A stretch of DNA of 9,407 bases from Lachnospiraceae bacterium. GTDB lineage: Bacteria > Bacillota > Clostridia > Lachnospirales > Lachnospiraceae. Shown here one piece after another: positions 6,618 to 9,407 of this stretch. The position numbers and the translations under genes were made by a program. The stretch is from positions 1-9,407 of the forward strand of contig CAAGKE010000235.1 in assembly GCA_900770325.1 (NCBI GenBank), in the 5' to 3' direction. The notes beneath the pieces were generated by a model. The model saw nothing but the letters and a program-made list of their open reading frames with translations. It was not told where the DNA came from and ran no database searches. How positions within the stretch are numbered: the first letter of the stretch is position 1; each line of letters begins with the position of its first letter.

Positions 6618-9344
6618 TCATTCTTGTACAGAGCACGTTTTGCCCCTTTGTTTCCATTCAATCAGAAGAAGCAGGAAAATCACATCACAAAGAAGCGTAA
6701 TGATAAAACCCGGCTTTAATCCCGGTGTGCAGTAGCAGAGCCTGATTTCATGCTCTCCCGGCTCCAGCCAGAGTCCCAGATACATCACATTTGCCCGGAA
6801 AAGCTGCTGTTTTTCTCCGTCCACATAGATCGACCAGCCGCTGCTGCAGGGAATGGAAAATACCATAAATTTCCGTTGTGACAGATTTACTGTTCCCGTC
6901 ACAGTATTGTTTCCTGCAGAAATATTTTCCAGCGCTTCCCGGTTTAATGCCTCTATATCTTCTTCATAATTCTCCATGGAGACATAACAGATTTCCGCCG
7001 CTTTCAATCCGTATTTTCCCTTATCTGTAAATGTCAGACAGATCTCATCCTGTCCGTTCTCTTCATCATATCCCAGATTCACCTGGTAATTTTCCTGTCC
7101 CAGCGAATAAGTGCGGTTCTTCCCCCGAAGAGTAAGCTCTTTTGTCAGGTCAGACGTGGAGATCTTAACAAAAGAATAGCTGGCATTTTTTGTAAATCCG
7201 ATCAGATGAAGATAACATTCGTATCCGGCCCTTCGTTCATAGGGAATACGGATACTTCCACCACTTTCCTCCACCGTATATCCGCTGCCGCTTTTCTTCA
7301 CGCCCTCTCCTGTTTCAGGAAGCTCCACCGGAACCGTCAGAATCTCATCCTTACACCGGCTGATTTTCTTTGGATCCTCTTTTGAATCTTTGGAATCACC
7401 ATCTCCCGGCTGCGCCTCCTGCTCCAGCACCACCGCTTCTTTCATAATCTGCTGGCGTTCCAGCGGATCCAGCTTCTCATAATCCTCCGCCGCGATCCAG
7501 GTATCATACGTATATCCCAGCGACAAAGAATGCTGATTCTGGTAGATCTGATAATACTCTCCGGAGGCTTCCTCATCCAGCTCATATCCATAAGGAACGT
7601 TCTGCTCTCCGTCCCGGGTCGTCATATAGTACTTCACATTGGCCAGAGCCTCCGGTACCGCCCGGCCATCCAGCCCAAAAATACGGTGTATCGCATTGGC
7701 CCCCGGATTTTCCTGATCCACAAGATACTGCAGAATATTGCTGTTTACGATACTATTATACATGGAGATACCGTTGTACCCCAGAATCACGGAGGTATTT
7801 TCAGTTCCGGATGTCATCACACTGGTATCCGCTCTCCAGAAGCTCTCATCCTCAATCGCCCCATATACTGCAGCCGGCGCTGAAGTATACGTATTCAGGG
7901 CCTGTCCCCTATCTTCCTGTCCCTGCAGTCCGCTGCCCGAGATTCCCCCATAGGTGATCCATCCGTTTAATACAGCACAAAGGCAGGCAATTCCCAGCAG
8001 AAGCCTGCTCCATCCCCGACCGGAGATCTGCAGCCTTTTGCATACCAGAAAAACAGCGGTACATACCAGAAGCTCCGCAATCGCCCACAGCACATAGCGG
8101 CTGCTTTGTCCCTGAAGGGAAAAACGATACAGGTACAGCAGCACAAATACCGCGGCAACAGCCGCCAGTCCATTTCTCTGCAGCCTGGTGATCCTGGAAA
8201 AATCCTCCTCAACTACTACAAAAATAAAGCTCAGAGTAAAGGAAAGAATAAAGGTCCAGCGGTTTCCAATGGCATTAAAGCCTGACAAAATCCATCCGGC
8301 AGCCGGCAGCAGCAGGCAGATCACCTCAATCAGAAAAGCCAGCTTCTCAGTTACCTTATCCTTCCATTTCCGCAAAAATAAAAGGGTGAGTGCCGGAAGC
8401 ACCAGCACAAGATAACTTAGATAAGTATTATTCCCCATTTCCAGGCCCGGCGTAATCAGGTTATGAAACCAGGCCAGATACCGCTCCCAACCGTAAAACC
8501 ATAAATCTCCCACCTGCTTTTCCGTATCGATCCGTCCGGAAGAAGCAAGGCGGGCCAGCGTCGGCAAAAGGATCACCGCACTCATGCCCATTCCCAGAAG
8601 ATAGCCTCCCAAAAGCCGGAATCCCGTCCCGAAAAAATTCTTCAGACGCCGGCTGCGATACAGGTCAAAAAATCTGAGCAGTACATAAAACGCCATGGCA
8701 ATCGAACACATATACATAAAATAGTAGTTGCTTACAAAACCCAGGGCGGTAATCACTGCTAAAAACAGCACACTGCGTTTTCGCATCACCTGCTCCGCAG
8801 CCAGAAACAGAAGCGGAAGAATAACCAGAGGCGCTCCAAAGGTGGGATGCATCAGCACCAGCCTCATTCCGTACCCGCAGAAAATATAGATCATACTTCC
8901 GGTAAGCACCGCCTGCTCCGGTTTTTTCCAGTAAAAGCAAAATACGGAAAACGACAGTCCCGCCAGATAAAGCCGCAGCAAAATCAAAAACTGATACAGT
9001 AATTCTGTAAAACGCCCCGGAACCAGGGCACTGAGAAAGTCCAGCGGATGAAACCGTACGATTGAATTGATGTCATCTCCCATTCCAATACTGAAATCAA
9101 ACATCCGGGGCAATTCTCCATGAAAAAGTCCTGTCAGGCTGTCCCGCAGCCAGTTTCCCATATAGTACAGATAAGGGTAATACTGAGCTTCTCCGTCTGC
9201 TTTCCAGATAAAACTCTTTCCGCTCATCAAAAAGGGAAGAAAAACCAGAAAAGACAGCAAAAAAAACAGTATCGTGTATTTTAAAAGGTATTTCCTGTAT
9301 TGCTTATATTGTTTGCATTGTCCGTTCTGTTTTCTTTTCCTCAT
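6618..9344 (-). CDS. YfhO-family membrane protein, putative GT-C glycosyltransferase
   Basis: A complete 908-residue polytopic membrane protein. The first helix (about 22-40) is followed by an outer loop with WKADGEAQYYPYLYY, whose Asp50 sits where GT-C enzymes keep a catalytic acidic residue; FDFSIGMGDD (82-91) is a second conserved-looking loop. Many helices follow to about residue 466, then a large extracytoplasmic region (about 470-875) containing a charged linker (643-662), and a last helix (about 879-896). The C-terminal GWSIYVDGEKQ...LEPGEHEIRLCYCTPGLKPG pattern is characteristic of YfhO proteins. In B. subtilis YfhO is proposed to transfer GlcNAc from a lipid carrier to lipoteichoic acid; a similar transfer to a surface polymer is inferred here. 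The ATG has GGAG five bases upstream. It is the first gene visible in the operon, 50 bases before the GT2 gene; an earlier gene or the promoter would lie beyond the contig end. Confidence 0.92.
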   Translation of the reverse strand: MRKRKQNGQCKQYKQYRKYLLKYTILFFLLSFLVFLPFLMSGKSFIWKADGEAQYYPYLYYMGNWLRDSLTGLFHGELPRMFDFSIGMGDDINSIVRFHPLDFLSALVPGRFTELLYQFLILLRLYLAGLSFSVFCFYWKKPEQAVLTGSMIYIFCGYGMRLVLMHPTFGAPLVILPLLFLAAEQVMRKRSVLFLAVITALGFVSNYYFMYMCSIAMAFYVLLRFFDLYRSRRLKNFFGTGFRLLGGYLLGMGMSAVILLPTLARLASSGRIDTEKQVGDLWFYGWERYLAWFHNLITPGLEMGNNTYLSYLVLVLPALTLLFLRKWKDKVTEKLAFLIEVICLLLPAAGWILSGFNAIGNRWTFILSFTLSFIFVVVEEDFSRITRLQRNGLAAVAAVFVLLYLYRFSLQGQSSRYVLWAIAELLVCTAVFLVCKRLQISGRGWSRLLLGIACLCAVLNGWITYGGISGSGLQGQEDRGQALNTYTSAPAAVYGAIEDESFWRADTSVMTSGTENTSVILGYNGISMYNSIVNSNILQYLVDQENPGANAIHRIFGLDGRAVPEALANVKYYMTTRDGEQNVPYGYELDEEASGEYYQIYQNQHSLSLGYTYDTWIAAEDYEKLDPLERQQIMKEAVVLEQEAQPGDGDSKDSKEDPKKISRCKDEILTVPVELPETGEGVKKSGSGYTVEESGGSIRIPYERRAGYECYLHLIGFTKNASYSFVKISTSDLTKELTLRGKNRTYSLGQENYQVNLGYDEENGQDEICLTFTDKGKYGLKAAEICYVSMENYEEDIEALNREALENISAGNNTVTGTVNLSQRKFMVFSIPCSSGWSIYVDGEKQQLFRANVMYLGLWLEPGEHEIRLCYCTPGLKPGFIITLLCDVIFLLLLIEWKQRGKTCSVQE

Positions 9345-9396
9345 TGCTTCTCCATTTCCTCTGCTTTTCAGATTTCTCTGCTTTTTTCATTTTTCT
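9345..9396 (-). other. Partial upstream region of the YfhO-family gene
   Basis: Only about 50 bases remain between the start codon and the suspected adapter. On the minus strand they are A- and G-rich and hold the GGAG ribosome site of the YfhO gene. No promoter can be identified; the operon promoter or a preceding gene is missing because the sequence ends. Confidence 0.5.
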
Positions 9397-9407
9397 AGAT
9401 CGGAAGA
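9397..9407. other. Probable Illumina TruSeq adapter remnant at contig end
   Basis: The last 11 bases, AGATCGGAAGA, equal the first 11 bases of the common Illumina TruSeq adapter and sit exactly at the window edge. An exact chance match of this length at this position is about one in four million. These bases, and possibly a few before them, should not be treated as genomic. Confidence 0.85.

Noticed and set aside
9304..9390. A 28-codon lysine-rich minus-strand frame overlapping the YfhO start
   Set aside because: No ribosome site precedes its ATG, its composition only reflects the A-rich leader, and it begins close to the suspected adapter junction.

Overview
The window looks like a contig from a low- to mid-GC Gram-positive anaerobe of the Clostridia, probably Lachnospiraceae-like. 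This rests on strong AGGAGG-type ribosome sites, tightly packed same-strand genes, a YfhO-family envelope protein and the general character of the proteins; it is inference, not a database match. All five real genes lie on the minus strand, and nothing convincing is encoded on the plus strand. No rRNA, tRNA, CRISPR array, transposon or phage gene was seen.

Read in the direction of transcription (right to left), the window begins at 9407 with 11 bases identical to the start of the Illumina TruSeq adapter, so this edge is probably a contig end with untrimmed adapter. Next comes a four-gene cassette: a 908-residue YfhO-family membrane protein (9344-6618), a GT2 polyprenyl-phosphate glycosyltransferase with two C-terminal membrane helices (6567-5575), an ATP-grasp ligase (5553-4378) and a CapK/PaaK-like adenylate-forming enzyme (4356-3061). 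A hairpin with a T-run (2994-3035) closes it. Gaps of 50, 21 and 21 bases suggest one operon. The GT2 probably loads a sugar onto undecaprenyl phosphate. The YfhO-type GT-C enzyme probably transfers a sugar from that lipid outside the membrane. The two ATP-using carboxylate activators presumably make or attach an acyl or amino-acyl decoration. The product is most likely a modified cell-surface glycopolymer, but the substrates cannot be read from the sequence.

A 282-base intergenic region (2779-3060) holds the operon terminator and the leader of the last gene. That gene is a P-type cation ATPase resembling the CtpE group. It starts at a GTG at 2778 and runs off the left edge after 926 codons. 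It has a long acidic N-terminal extension and, unusually, a repetitive Ala/Glu/Gln-rich insertion in the nucleotide-binding domain whose repeat spacings are all multiples of 18 bases.

The points most worth a second look are the GT2/YfhO/ATP-grasp/CapK combination without a visible flippase, the in-frame chain of three genes separated only by single UAG codons, the repeat insertion in the ATPase, and the adapter remnant.
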